A stretch of DNA of 64,000 nt. Origin: Chamaecrista fasciculata. Lineage: Eukaryota > Streptophyta > Magnoliopsida > Fabales > Fabaceae. The notes beneath the pieces were generated by a model. It worked only from the letters and a program-made list of their open reading frames with translations, was not told where the DNA came from and searched no databases. The first letter of the stretch is position 1. Each line of letters starts with the position of its first letter. The stretch spans positions 1 to 64,000 of the forward strand of contig QANZ01041863.1 of the NCBI GenBank assembly GCA_003254925.1, read 5' to 3'. Below are positions 11,201-22,100 of the stretch, one piece after another. The position numbers were made by a program, and so were the translations under genes.

Positions 11201-12294
11201 CATTTTGGCCAGCAGTTATACGCTCTGCTTTGACATGGAAAGGTTTCACGTCACTCTTGCGCAGTGGTAAGCAACACTTCTTCCTGATCCTATCACCACT
11301 TAAGTTTGGTGCAGCCTTTAATCACCTCTAGGATAGACTTGCGTCAACAAAATTTGTTAATAGGACGATTCACCTCTATATTGTGGTTTTAGTACATGTC
11401 TATTCATGAAATGTCTACTAATTTTCTATAAAATGTTTTTGGTCAAAATTTCATATTGGTACTCGAAATATAAGATAAATTCTGATTTACTCTTCAAACT
11501 TTTTCTTGTTCCGTTTTGATTCTCAATTTTTTTTATTTGTTCTATCGTTAATCTATAATATGGTTATGTATAGTTTATGCTATTATCTATAAGATGGACT
11601 CTTGACTTGGACAATTTATTTCTCGTATATGTCATGATAAGTGAATTATAAAGAAAAAAAGAAAAATCTTTCTCTTTAAGAAGAAAAATCAATTACAAAT
11701 TCATCTTCACTTCATGACCTATGAAGGAAGATTTTTCTTTTTGTTTAAATCAACTCCTTACTAAAATACATATGAGAGAGAAATCAATCATCTCAGTTGT
11801 TTAGGTCACAGATAACCATTATATTTTGAACTAACGATAGAACAAATGAAAAAGCTTGAGGATCAAAATGGAATTAAAAGAAAATTGAGAGCTAAAACAA
11901 AAATTTCTTTATAATTTGAGGATCCTTATGAGATTTTGACCAATGTTTTATTTAAGATTTTCTACCATCCTTGTCGGTAAGAGTCTAGTTAGTATTCACG
12001 GTCCGTGAACTAAACTTAAAAAGTTAAACTGTAGTGAGGTAATGATTCAAACAAGGATTTAAATTGGGCTTGGTGGAAGGAAATTTAAAGGGGATAGATA
12101 CATTGACAACTTAAACATTTTAATGTCTAATTTGTGATGAGAACTTGAGAAGCCTTAGTTATTGATTTGAATGTGGGTATAATTTGGCAGGTTTGAAAAC
12201 CATAAAAGGAGCGTTGGCTATGCCATTAATGATACAAGGATACAAGAAGGACCTTATTAAGTTTGCCATCATTACGTGTCAAAAGCCTAAGTAA
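8274..12294 (+). CDS. VTE4: Gamma-tocopherol C-methyltransferase, plastid (6 exons)
   Basis: VTE4 uses S-adenosylmethionine to methylate gamma- and delta-tocopherol to alpha- and beta-tocopherol, the last step of vitamin E synthesis in plastids. Exons: 8274-8631, 10244-10413, 10540-10644, 10794-10997, 11164-11266, 12191-12294. They join in frame to 347 residues, close to the 348 I recall for Arabidopsis VTE4. The first ~50 residues are rich in Ser/Thr and basic residues, as in a transit peptide. The methyltransferase domain follows with GIAEFYDESSGIWEDIWGDH, SAM motif I VDVGCGIGGS (130-139), VWSMESGEHMPDK, and the C-terminal AMPLMIQGYKK. The frame stays open up to 8097, but the ATG at 8274 gives the expected transit peptide and length. 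Introns 1 and 5 each carry a foldback element. A paralogous tocopherol-like methyltransferase is possible but less likely, given full-length similarity. Confidence 0.95.
9103..9503. repeat. Foldback element in VTE4 intron 1 ('ACTTTTGGTCCCATA' family)
   Basis: The left end AAAGTGCACTTTTGGTCCC is matched at the right end by the inverse GGGACTAAAAGTGCACTTT. Internal words such as TTGCAGAATTGGTC are also inverted. It lies wholly in intron 1 (8632-10243), so it should be transcribed in VTE4 pre-mRNA. The frame 9215-9457 is only repeat sequence. Confidence 0.7.
11430..11952. repeat. Foldback element in VTE4 intron 5
   Basis: The left arm has TAAAATGTTTTTGGTCAAAA, CCGTTTTGATTCTCAA and TTGTTCTATCGTTA. 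The right arm has ACTAACGATAGAACAAATGA, GAGGATCAAAATGG and TTTTGACCAATGTTTTA. The element fills about half of intron 5 (11267-12190). Its arm words differ from those of the intron 1 element, so it is another family with the same layout. Confidence 0.65.
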
Positions 12295-12974
12295 GCAGAT
12301 GACAGAAATTGGGAAGATAACGCAAGATGGGCTTCCCAACAGTCTTATCCATTCATGAATCGTGATGATGCCTTTAGTCCTTAGAGATAAGAGAAAGAAA
12401 AAGAATAAAATGATAGAGAAATGTAGCTGTTGTGGCGGTTGAGAAATATATGAGTGATGTAGAAAGAGAAGTGTCTGTGTCATCCAATTTGGATCCCTTA
12501 TATATACTAGAAGTATAGTGTTGATATACTAGAAGTATAGTGTTGATAGAGAAAAGAATAGATAGAGAGAAAATTTGAATTCTACTTTCTCTTTCTACCT
12601 TATTTCTTTGTTATCATGTATCATTTACTTTCTTGTTTTTTGGGGTCTGAATATCATTTACTTCTCGAGTTACACAGATTCAAATCAATCATGGAATATG
12701 ATTTGTTATGTCCATCTTTCAAAAAATTATCATAGAATGATAGTCAAGATTTGAAATAGATGAACGAAGAGTACAAATGAAATTTTAGCATGGTTGGCTG
12801 AAACGAATCCTTCGACCATAAAGTCTGTTTAGTTGTTCTCTTTTTTATTTTTATTGAAAATGTTTAAATCTACAGGCAAAAAAAAAAAAAAATTATCTTA
12901 ATATCATCATTTAATAATAATCAAACTTGAATCCACATGCAAATTATAGTTATTCAAGTTAACATAATTTAAAA
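12295..12974. other. VTE4 3' flank with a 22-bp tandem duplication
   Basis: The region after the VTE4 stop should contain its 3' UTR. A 22-bp unit beginning ATATACTAGAAGTATAG is present twice in tandem at 12502-12545. No clear polyadenylation signal can be singled out in this AT-rich DNA. The opposing frame 12226-12483 is an antisense shadow of VTE4 exon 6 and its flank. Confidence 0.55.
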
Positions 12975-13272
12975 AAGACTTAAGTGTACTTTTGGTCTTT
13001 TAACTTTTGCAAAGGTCTCAATTTGGTCCCCTAACTTTTTTGTTGTAATTTTGGTCCCTTAACTTTTGCAAAAGTCTCAATATGGTCCCCTAACATTTTA
13101 TGTTGCAATTTTAGTCCCCTAAATTTTGAAAACGTCTCACCGTTGGTTCCCTAACTTTTGCAAAAGTCTCAATTTTGGTTCCCTAACTTGGGACGTGGGT
13201 GAGACGTTTTCAAAAGTTAAGGGACCAAAATTGCATCAAAAAAGTTAGGGGACCAAAATGCACTTAAGCCTT
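12975..13272. repeat. Foldback element, 'GGTCCCCTAACTTTT' family
   Basis: AAGACTTAAGTGTACTTTTGG at the left returns as CCAAAATGCACTTAAGCCTT at the right. The left arm has about five copies of the unit TCTCAATTTTGGTCCCCTAAC and the right arm only two, so the hairpin is asymmetric through unit loss or gain. Confidence 0.65.
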
Positions 13273-15104
13273 TAAATATTAATAAAAATTAATTTTTTAT
13301 TTATAAAATGAATACATTTTTTAAATATTAAAAATTTAAAAATAAAAATAAAAACAAAAAAAATATTTTCTTAAACTAATCGCACCATTTTCTCAACTGT
13401 GAAATTCCAATAGAGATACAATTTTTCTTTTTCTTTTTTTTCGTTTACTGAAAACAGTATTTTTATGGCTACGGGCCTTAGTTTTTTAATTCCCTAGCCA
13501 ATTTGTTTCTCTCTTTCCTTTTATGCCTCAGTCCCGTTTATCATCCTTCAAATGTTTCATGTAGATTTAAACATCTGACAAAAAAAAATGTAGATTTAAA
13601 CAACATAACAATAATATTGCGGATCCTTTGCCATGTTTCTTTTTTTTTTTTTTNAAATTACAAACATAAACCAACGTAGTTGTGAGTTTATAAATCAGCA
13701 AAAAAAAAAAGAAAAACAAAATATGAGATCAAATTGAAAACTAACATAAAGATATGAGTTGATTTAATGATTTATAACTCACTCAGTTGCTCTATCCTTA
13801 GAAAGATGCATATAGAACAAAATTAGTGGTTAAAATCTTCTGCAAATTAATATATTAAGTGTAAATTATTATAATATTCTAACATGATGCCAAGCTTTAA
13901 AGTAATAACTGTGGGCCTCAAATTGGTGAGGTGACTAAAGTTTTATTTTCTTTTGATTCATATATATTGCTCATTTGTCTATTAATCTTCTTTTTTTGAA
14001 GAGTAAAATTCTCCCTTATTAAACATAATGTAAATGTCAGGGAAAAAAACATAATGTAAATGCATTTCACACAAAATTGTGATTGAACAAAGTATCATAG
14101 CATCTCTATATACTATTAAACAAAGTCAATATGGTCACTTTTTTGTGAGTAAAATCTACTTAACACATTATTAAAATTACTAATTGTATACGCAGGCTTC
14201 AACTTTAACAATTATGAAGTGAAAGAGAAATTAAATGACACAAAGGTCCGACAATAAGAAAATGTTAAAATTTAAATAATGATGCAATGAAATCTTATTG
14301 AAAAAGAAAGATCAAATGACACAAATGTTGATAAAGATTATTAAAAAAATCTACTTAAAAATTAATTGCAAAGAAAGAAAAAAATCAATAGTACTTACAT
14401 AAGAGTACAAACAAACTTGAAGGAATGAAGCACCAAAGAGTGAAGAGCACAAAGTTGCAAACCTTGAAAATTTAAGTCAATTTGAAGCAATTCCAAAATG
14501 AAAGTGAAAACCGATAAGAAACTGGATGAATTTGTTATAGTTTTGATTTTTTTTTATTTCAATAGTATGAAAATATTAAGATGTACATAAAGGCTAGATA
14601 ACAACAATTATTTTTTGATTCGAACTTGAAATAAGATCCAATTGAGGTTTTGATTTTATGTATTTGTTTGTAATCAGTGCCAAATTCTATGACTTAGAGC
14701 TTTTAAGAAGAAGAAACGATGATTATCAAAGAGGTTCATGTTGTCAATTGACGTTTTTTACTTATATTATTATTTATGGTTTTAGTCGTTTTAACAACTA
14801 AATAAAGGCAAAATATGTTAGGCCAAAACAAATATGGAGGCAAATGACAATTCAGCTCTTTCTTTTTAACTATAAAATTTTTGTATATATTAAAAGATCG
14901 TAAGGGCAATTTTAAGAAAAAAATTGTAAACAACCAATTATTTTTAAGTAGAAAAAATTATTTGATAAAACTAAATTACACAAATACCTCTTGAATTGAA
15001 GGTAATTTACATATAATACCCTGAATTTTAAAATTGTATGTAGATGAGCCATGAGTTTTTTATTTTGGACAATTAACACCTTTTAGATTATTATTTATGT
15101 TTAT
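13273..15104. other. Intergenic sequence, no gene seen
   Basis: AT-rich DNA without a supported gene. A single N at 13654 sits in a poly-T run. The only long open frame (14736-14933, minus) has no recognisable motif. Confidence 0.55.
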
Positions 15105-15478
15105 TGGTTAAAGTGTATTTTTAGTCTCATAGTTTTTGCTTAGGTCTCAATTTGATTCCAAAATTTTTTGTTGCACTTTTGGTCTCATATCTTTTGCTCA
15201 GGTTGCAGATTTGGTCTCGTATCACTTTTGGTCCCATATATTTTGGTTAGGTTGCATGATTGGTCTCATATCTTTGTAAAATTTCCATCGTGAGTTCCAA
15301 TTGAACCAAAGATATGAAACTAATTCTACAGCTAACCCAAAAATATGAGACCCAAAGTGTAACATGAAACTAAATTTGCAACTTGGGCAAAAGATAGGAC
15401 CAAAAGTGCAATCAAAAAGTTATGAGACTAAATTAAAACATGAGAAAAGTTATGGGACCAAAAGTGCAATTTGGCCTG
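15105..15478. repeat. Foldback element, 'ACTTTTGGTCTCATA' family
   Basis: The left arm (AAAGTGTATTTTTAGTCTCAT, TTGCACTTTTGGTCTC, GGTTGCATGATTGG) is inverted in the right arm (AAAGATATGA, GGACCAAAAGTGCAAT). Same family as 2697-3112 and 9103-9503. It ends about 630 bp before the MTR4 start codon. Confidence 0.65.
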
Positions 15479-15571
15479 ATTTATTTGATTTTTAAGTGTA
15501 TACTAATTTTAGTGAAAATTCCAAAATCGATCCAAATTCATAATTGTCTAACCCTACTCATCCCTTAATTC

Positions 15572-15647
15572 CTCATGCCCAAACCCTGTCTGTTCGAGAT
15601 TCCATTATCGTCATATTCGCCAAAGCAACTCATGCCCAAACCCTAAA
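15572..15647 (+). promoter_or_regulatory. Telo-box in the MTR4 upstream region
   Basis: AAACCCTAAA lies at 15638-15647 inside the second of two direct copies of CTCATGCCCAAACCCT (15572-15587 and 15630-15645). AAACCCTAA is the plant telo-box, known from promoters and leaders of ribosome-biogenesis and translation genes. MTR4 works in pre-rRNA processing, so the motif suits its job. It lies about 470 bp upstream of the ATG, in or near the start of a GC-richer leader-like stretch (15540-15780). No transcript start can be proved. Confidence 0.5.
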
Positions 15648-16109
15648 CCCCGTCGATAGTAAGGAAGAGAGGCCGCAAGTGAGAGGACCAACGGGTGTGA
15701 AGCAGAAAACGCCGCTTCTCGTCGTCTTTTCAGCTCGTCAACGTTGGGGTGGCTGAGCTCGTCGTCTCTGCTTCTTTCAGGTTTTGCTTCCACTGTCAAA
15801 TGATCTTATTATGGCTAGTTTAGCGTTTGGGCTTTAGACAATATGTGCACTTAGCTACTTATTTCTGGGACTGTTTAGTAAACAGCCCCTCTGTTTGGTA
15901 ATGCTATTCACAGCTATCTAAGATTATAGAATGCATTGCGTGGTTGTAAATTAGCCCTTCCCTTCCATTTAAGTTTCTTTCTTTTCAATTCTTATTCTCT
16001 CTTTCGGTGAAGTTTCTTGATGAGTTTCTACTGGTTATGCACCTAGCCGTTTGTGGCTTAGCTAATAGTTTATTTTATTTTTAATTAGAATTCTTAACTT
16101 GAAGCTCTA

Positions 16110-19100
16110 ATGGGGTCATTGAAGAGGAAGTTCTCTGAAGACCCAAATGGTGAAACTCAACCTTTGCAGAGGAACCAAGGAGAATCTGGTTCAGAATTGG
16201 TTGATGGACCCGTGTCTTGTGTGCATGACATTTCATATCCGGAGGGTTATGTTCCTTCTCCTCATTCTTCAGCTCAACAAAATTCTGACCCTGCTAAGAA
16301 GTTCCCGTTCACTCTTGATCCTTTTCAGTCTGAAGCTATCAGTTGCCTTGAAAAAGGAGAATCTGTCATGGTAATGTATAGAATTCTAATGTTGAAGATA
16401 CAACCAACAAGAAATACACGTGTTGGTTATTTTACAAATTTTCTAATTATTATATTTTATTTGGACAAGGAAAATGATTTGTGACATTATCTGGAATTGT
16501 TGGAATTTCTAGAGTTGCAGGATATTTTTTTTTGATGTTGTTAATCTTGTTTTTTTATAGGTGTCTGCACATACATCTGCCGGGAAAACTGTAGTGGCAT
16601 TATATGCCATTGCTATGTCTATTCGAAATGGCCAACGCGTAATCTATACTTCACCTATCAAGGCACTAAGCAATCAAAAGTACAGGGAATTTAAAGAAGA
16701 GTTTTCTGATGTTGGTTTGATGACAGGAGATGTCACAATTGATCCCAATGCTTCTTGTTTGGTGGGTCATCTGGTTAATTTCAAATTGCATGTCATATAA
16801 GCATCATTACGTTTTAACTTATATACATGGATTTCTATGTTCTACTTATATTTCAGGTGATGACTACAGAAATCTGGCGTAGTATGCAGTACAAAGGATC
16901 AGAGGTCACAAGGGAGGTGGCTTGGATAATTTTTGATGAGGTACATTACATGCGTGACCGTGAAAGAGGTGTGGTTTGGGAGGAGAGCATTGTTATGTCA
17001 CCAAAGAATTCTCGTTTCGTATTCCTGTCTGCAACAGTTCCTAATTCCAAAGAATTTGCCGATTGGGTGGCAAAGGTGATATACTCCTCACTAAATAAGC
17101 TTTTGCTTCTTGTTGTGTGTGTGCATGCATGTACTTATAACTGCCACAGTGATGAAAACCATGTAACAGTAATTTCTCAGCATCAATGTATCAAATTCAG
17201 TATTTGATAAATACATTTTACATTAATTCGAGAGTTTCAATGTCTTTTAAAGTTCATCTGCAACTTGTCTCAAGTACATTACCAATTCCTCTTATATTTA
17301 CATTTTGGGAAAAGAATGGTGATGGGGATTGGGGTCTTATAGGATTTCCAAGCCCCACATTGAGTAACATGGGCAACTTGGTAAAATGCCTAAGTTGTTT
17401 GGTTTTCCACCTTTTACAATTAGCCTTTGAGGGAGAGCAATATGGAGAGGGCTAGCTTTGGAGGATTATGATTGGTGGAAGGTTGCAAAGTTTTGCAGAG
17501 TGAAGCATTTGGCTTTTTAACTGTAGTGCTGACGGGGTATGGGGTAGTATAGAATACTTGAATCCACATAGTAGTATAGGCCACTTATTGGAGTATTTAA
17601 GTGGCTTGATTCTGCTCCCTCAATTGATAACATTTGATGGAGGGTTATCCGAGGTTGCTAAAGTTTCACTAAATAGACCATAAGTCCATAAATGATTTTA
17701 TTTGGAGATTCAATGCCTTTTCAAAGTTCATCTGCAATTTCTGTCAAGTTCATTGCCTTTGATTTTGTCATTCATTATATTTAGATTTTGGGCGTGTTAA
17801 TGAACACATAATTTGAAAACCCGAGTCTTTATTTTATTCTTTTTATCTATTATGTTCTTCGTCTCTTTCTCTTTGGCATTCCATACCTCGAAACATTAAA
17901 CATCTGAATTTCATGAAGGATCAATATCTCTTCAAATAATTAAGAAAAATAAGAAATCTCTTCCAAGTTCCAAATTCATTTTGTAGAGAATGATCCATTT
18001 TGCATCAGATTAATGGCTTTTTTTAGCTGTTTTGAATTTAGCAATTTATATTGAAAAATTATGCATTGATGATACTATCTATTTATAGTTAGCATTAAGA
18101 AGAGTTGGTGACTAGATGGTATTCTTTTACTGTTAAATTGTTCACCCACTTAATTTTTATGATTATAGATATTTGGTCTGATTCGTAGATTACATGCAGG
18201 TGCACCAACAGCCTTGTCATGTTGTTTACACTGATTATCGACCAACTCCTCTTCAACATTATATTTTTCCTTCTGGAGGTGATGGTCTATATTTGGTTGT
18301 GGATGACAAGGGGAGATTCCGGGAGGATAGTTTTCAGAAAGCTTTAAATGCCATTGTTCCTGATAGGGAAGGTGATAAGAAAAAGGAAAATAGCAAGTTG
18401 AAGGGCTTGACGCTGGGTAGAATTGGTGAAGAAAGTGACATATTTAAGATGGTGAAAATGATTATTCAGCGCCAATATGACCCTGTGATACTTTTCAGCT
18501 TTAGCAAACGAGAGTGTGAGCTACTTGCAATGCAGGTGAAGTCCAAGTTGCTCTAAAATTATTTTATGAATGGTTATCCTCTTCAGATCCTTATTTTCTG
18601 CAAACTTAACCTCTGAAACAGAGTACTCAAGGGTGTTTCTGTCCTAACCTCCCTTTAGATTCTAAATTATTCCATTTTCGGCTACCTTTCTGCTGGATTG
18701 CATTTACTGATAATCAGGTCTGGTTACACCATTACAGGGTTATATGTTCCCTAGTGAACTCCCCTTTTGTTGAGCTTCATGAACCTTCTTGATGACCTTT
18801 TCTCGCGGACTTTCTTCTCCCTTTTGACTTTTCTCTTGTTTTGAGAGTGTGCTTTATCTGCAGAGAAAACTTGACAAAATTCGCAAGCTTTTGTGAAATG
18901 GTTAATTGCTTATCTCAATCTTATCAGAAGATATACAATTTTTTTCTTGGAGAGAGAATATGACCTCTTCCTCTTGATAACTTTCTCTGACGATTTCTGT
19001 ATTTTTATAATAAGATAATTCTTCTCTTATCCAAGGATTTTATTTTTTTGTTTTTTTTAAAGATAATACATCTTTATCTTCTTTTAGGAAAAATGGATTT

Positions 19101-22100
19101 AGTTTTTCCAAATGGAAAGAAAAGTTTTATTTCCCCTTTCACTCTTGGTAAGGCTATCATCTTCCTTTCACACCTATTTGTTTTTTAAACTATTTGGAAT
19201 TTCCATCAGTATGGGTAAGTGTTACAAACCTCTTCTTGGTATTATTTCAATAAAAACAGTAGCTTAGTCCCACTTGTATATAGGGAAAATGGGACTGATT
19301 AAAGATGAACATGCAGAGTAATGACTAACACGAGAGGCCAGACTCTCCCATCCCGTATTAATATTTTCCCCACCTTAATTCTAGCAACATTCCCTATTTA
19401 TATCTACTCATTAGTACAGCTTGCACATTCGCACACCTAATATTAGAGGTTGTTATGCTGCTGCTGCTCCTCTTTTTGGGCCTTGTCCAGCTCACTTTTC
19501 TTCATTCTCCTTACATACGCATTTATCTCAATTACATTGGGTTCAAGCCCATTTTCAGTCATGGGCTACAGGTTTTATGAATGTTTTGTGAGTATTGTTA
19601 GCCTGTGGGTTCTTTACAGTCCCAATATCCTGTATTTTACAGGAGATCTGTGTTTTTATGCATATTTTCAGTATTTGAGGAGGTGGATTCTAACAGTCTA
19701 GCACTATTTTCTTTTGTTTTCCATTTTTTTATTTAGATGGCAAAAATGGATCTTAATGGGGATGATGAGAAGGGAAACGTTGAGAGTATCTTTTGGAGTG
19801 CTATGGATATTCTTTCAGATGATGATAAGAAGCTACCTCAGGCAAGTTATATCCTCAACTTCTCTTTTTGTATGTTTTTTTTAACTTTTGTTCAAGGCAT
19901 GTTTTGTTGTCTCATGACTAGTCCACTTTACCAAAATTTAGCTCTTCTTGGATTGTTGAACAAAGAAAGTGGATCTTCTTACATCAATTTGAAACAAATG
20001 GAGCCCTTCATATTAGGGAAGGCATGAGGTCAAAACAAACACTATTTCTTTTGGGTAGTTCCATTGAAGCCTCTATTTAGGAAATATGAATGGGATGAAT
20101 TAGGATTGAATTGAAATCGATGGTTGTTTGGTTGTTCAAACCGTCCTTGCAGGAACAGAATTTTGGGTTTATGATTTGATGGGCTGTCATGTAAATATAA
20201 GCAGGGAACAATTGAAAACTTTCCTTTAAATAAGAGGATGTAATGATCTGTAATAGCAAATTAGCTGGCAAATTGGACAATTTTAATCTAGGCATCTTGT
20301 CTTAGGTTTTGTTGCATCTTGGAATTGTAAAGATAGCATTTTGCTGGTTAACTCACAAAATTGATCATTAATCTGAATTCTGAAAGCAATGTGTTTAAAT
20401 TAGACCTGTTAATGAACCAGTGTAAGGTGTACTAGACAGTTCACTAGTCTGACCGTAGTTGAACCATGAGTGCATTGGCAATACAAAAATGTATTTTTTT
20501 TCATAGATTATATATAGCATGGAAATTTATACAAAAAAACTTAATTATATGAGCATTAATGTATTTGAAACATAGTTAATTGGGCTTACGACTAAAATAA
20601 GTTCACAATTTTTTATATGTATTCAATTGTTTATTATTGAAAATGCAAAGCTAAGAAAATTATGAATACCATAAAATCACAAGTTTTTTATATTAGTTTG
20701 GAACTTAATAACTAGGGAAAATTATAGTTGACCTTTTGTGGTTTGGCCTAAAATGAATGTCACCTTGCAATTTAAACTTTAAGACGCCTCATTCAATATC
20801 CTGGTGGTTTATTGAATTAATTTTAACTATCTTGTGGCGCTTCACACCAAATTTTAGCAAAAATAATAGGGTAAATATTAAAATGATTAACAGTTTTCTA
20901 TTAAATGTCTTTTTCATTTGTCACTTGAAAAAGTTGAAAGAATATCTTTAGAGTATTTTGGGGTGATATTCTTGGGACTAGGTTGACCTTTTCAACTTTG
21001 TCATTTTAGCTTAATCCTAATAATAATCTTTAAAGATGATGAGATAGTTTAATATATAAGTAATACTCTTTTCTTATATGTAAAAAAAGAGATACAATTA
21101 ATACAATAGTACCTATTCTCAACAACTAGATCATTTATTATTTTTGCTTTCTCATGATTACTTCTGTTAAAATTAAGTTAAAATTAAAAAGCGCCTGGTG
21201 ATTATTTGGTAACCAAAAGAGTCATAGGGAGTTATTTATAAAAAAAAAAGTCATGGGAGTTGAATGAGTCACTTTAAACCACAGCAAGGAAAACTAGTTT
21301 TTGGCCATACTAGGTAAACTACCTGCTTGTGTATATGAATGTCTGTCAATATACTTTTGTATGATTTATTATAGGTTTCAAACATGCTGCCCTTGCTGAA
21401 ACGTGGAATAGGAGTACACCACTCTGGCTTGCTCCCAATTTTGAAGGAAGTGATTGAGATTTTATTTCAAGAAGGGCTAATTAAGGTTAGTGGAAATAAC
21501 TACGAGTTTAGATATTTTTTACTTCTTTTGCATTGCTGAGACATAGTAAACATTTAGATTCATTTATGCTTGAATTATTTACCTCGGTGCAATTGAAATC
21601 TATTATAATATATCTATATATATGTATATCACTCTACAATGATTACATGCAGGCATAGGGCATATTCACTATACAGTATAGAATTACAATTTAGTTGCTG
21701 CTACTTTAGGCCATTATTTGTTATTTGTTCGCTTACCCTGAATTATTCTTTCTTAATAAGTCTTCTTCCTGAATTACCTCTCTGTATTTAACTTTATCCG
21801 ATCTATTGAAATTAGTCTTGCTGGCGCAAACTTGTTTTTTTTTTTTTTTTCCAATCATCTCTTTCATTGTTGATGTGATATATTCTTACAGTGATTGAAA
21901 TATTTGTTTTCAGTGTTTGTTTGCAACAGAGACCTTTAGCATTGGTTTGAACATGCCTGCCAAAACAGTTGTTTTTACAAATGTTCGAAAATTTGACGGT
22001 GATAAGTTTAGGTGGATATCCAGTGGTGAATATATACAGATGAGTGGCCGAGCTGGTCGAAGAGGTATTGATGATCGTGGAATATGTATCCTCATGATCA

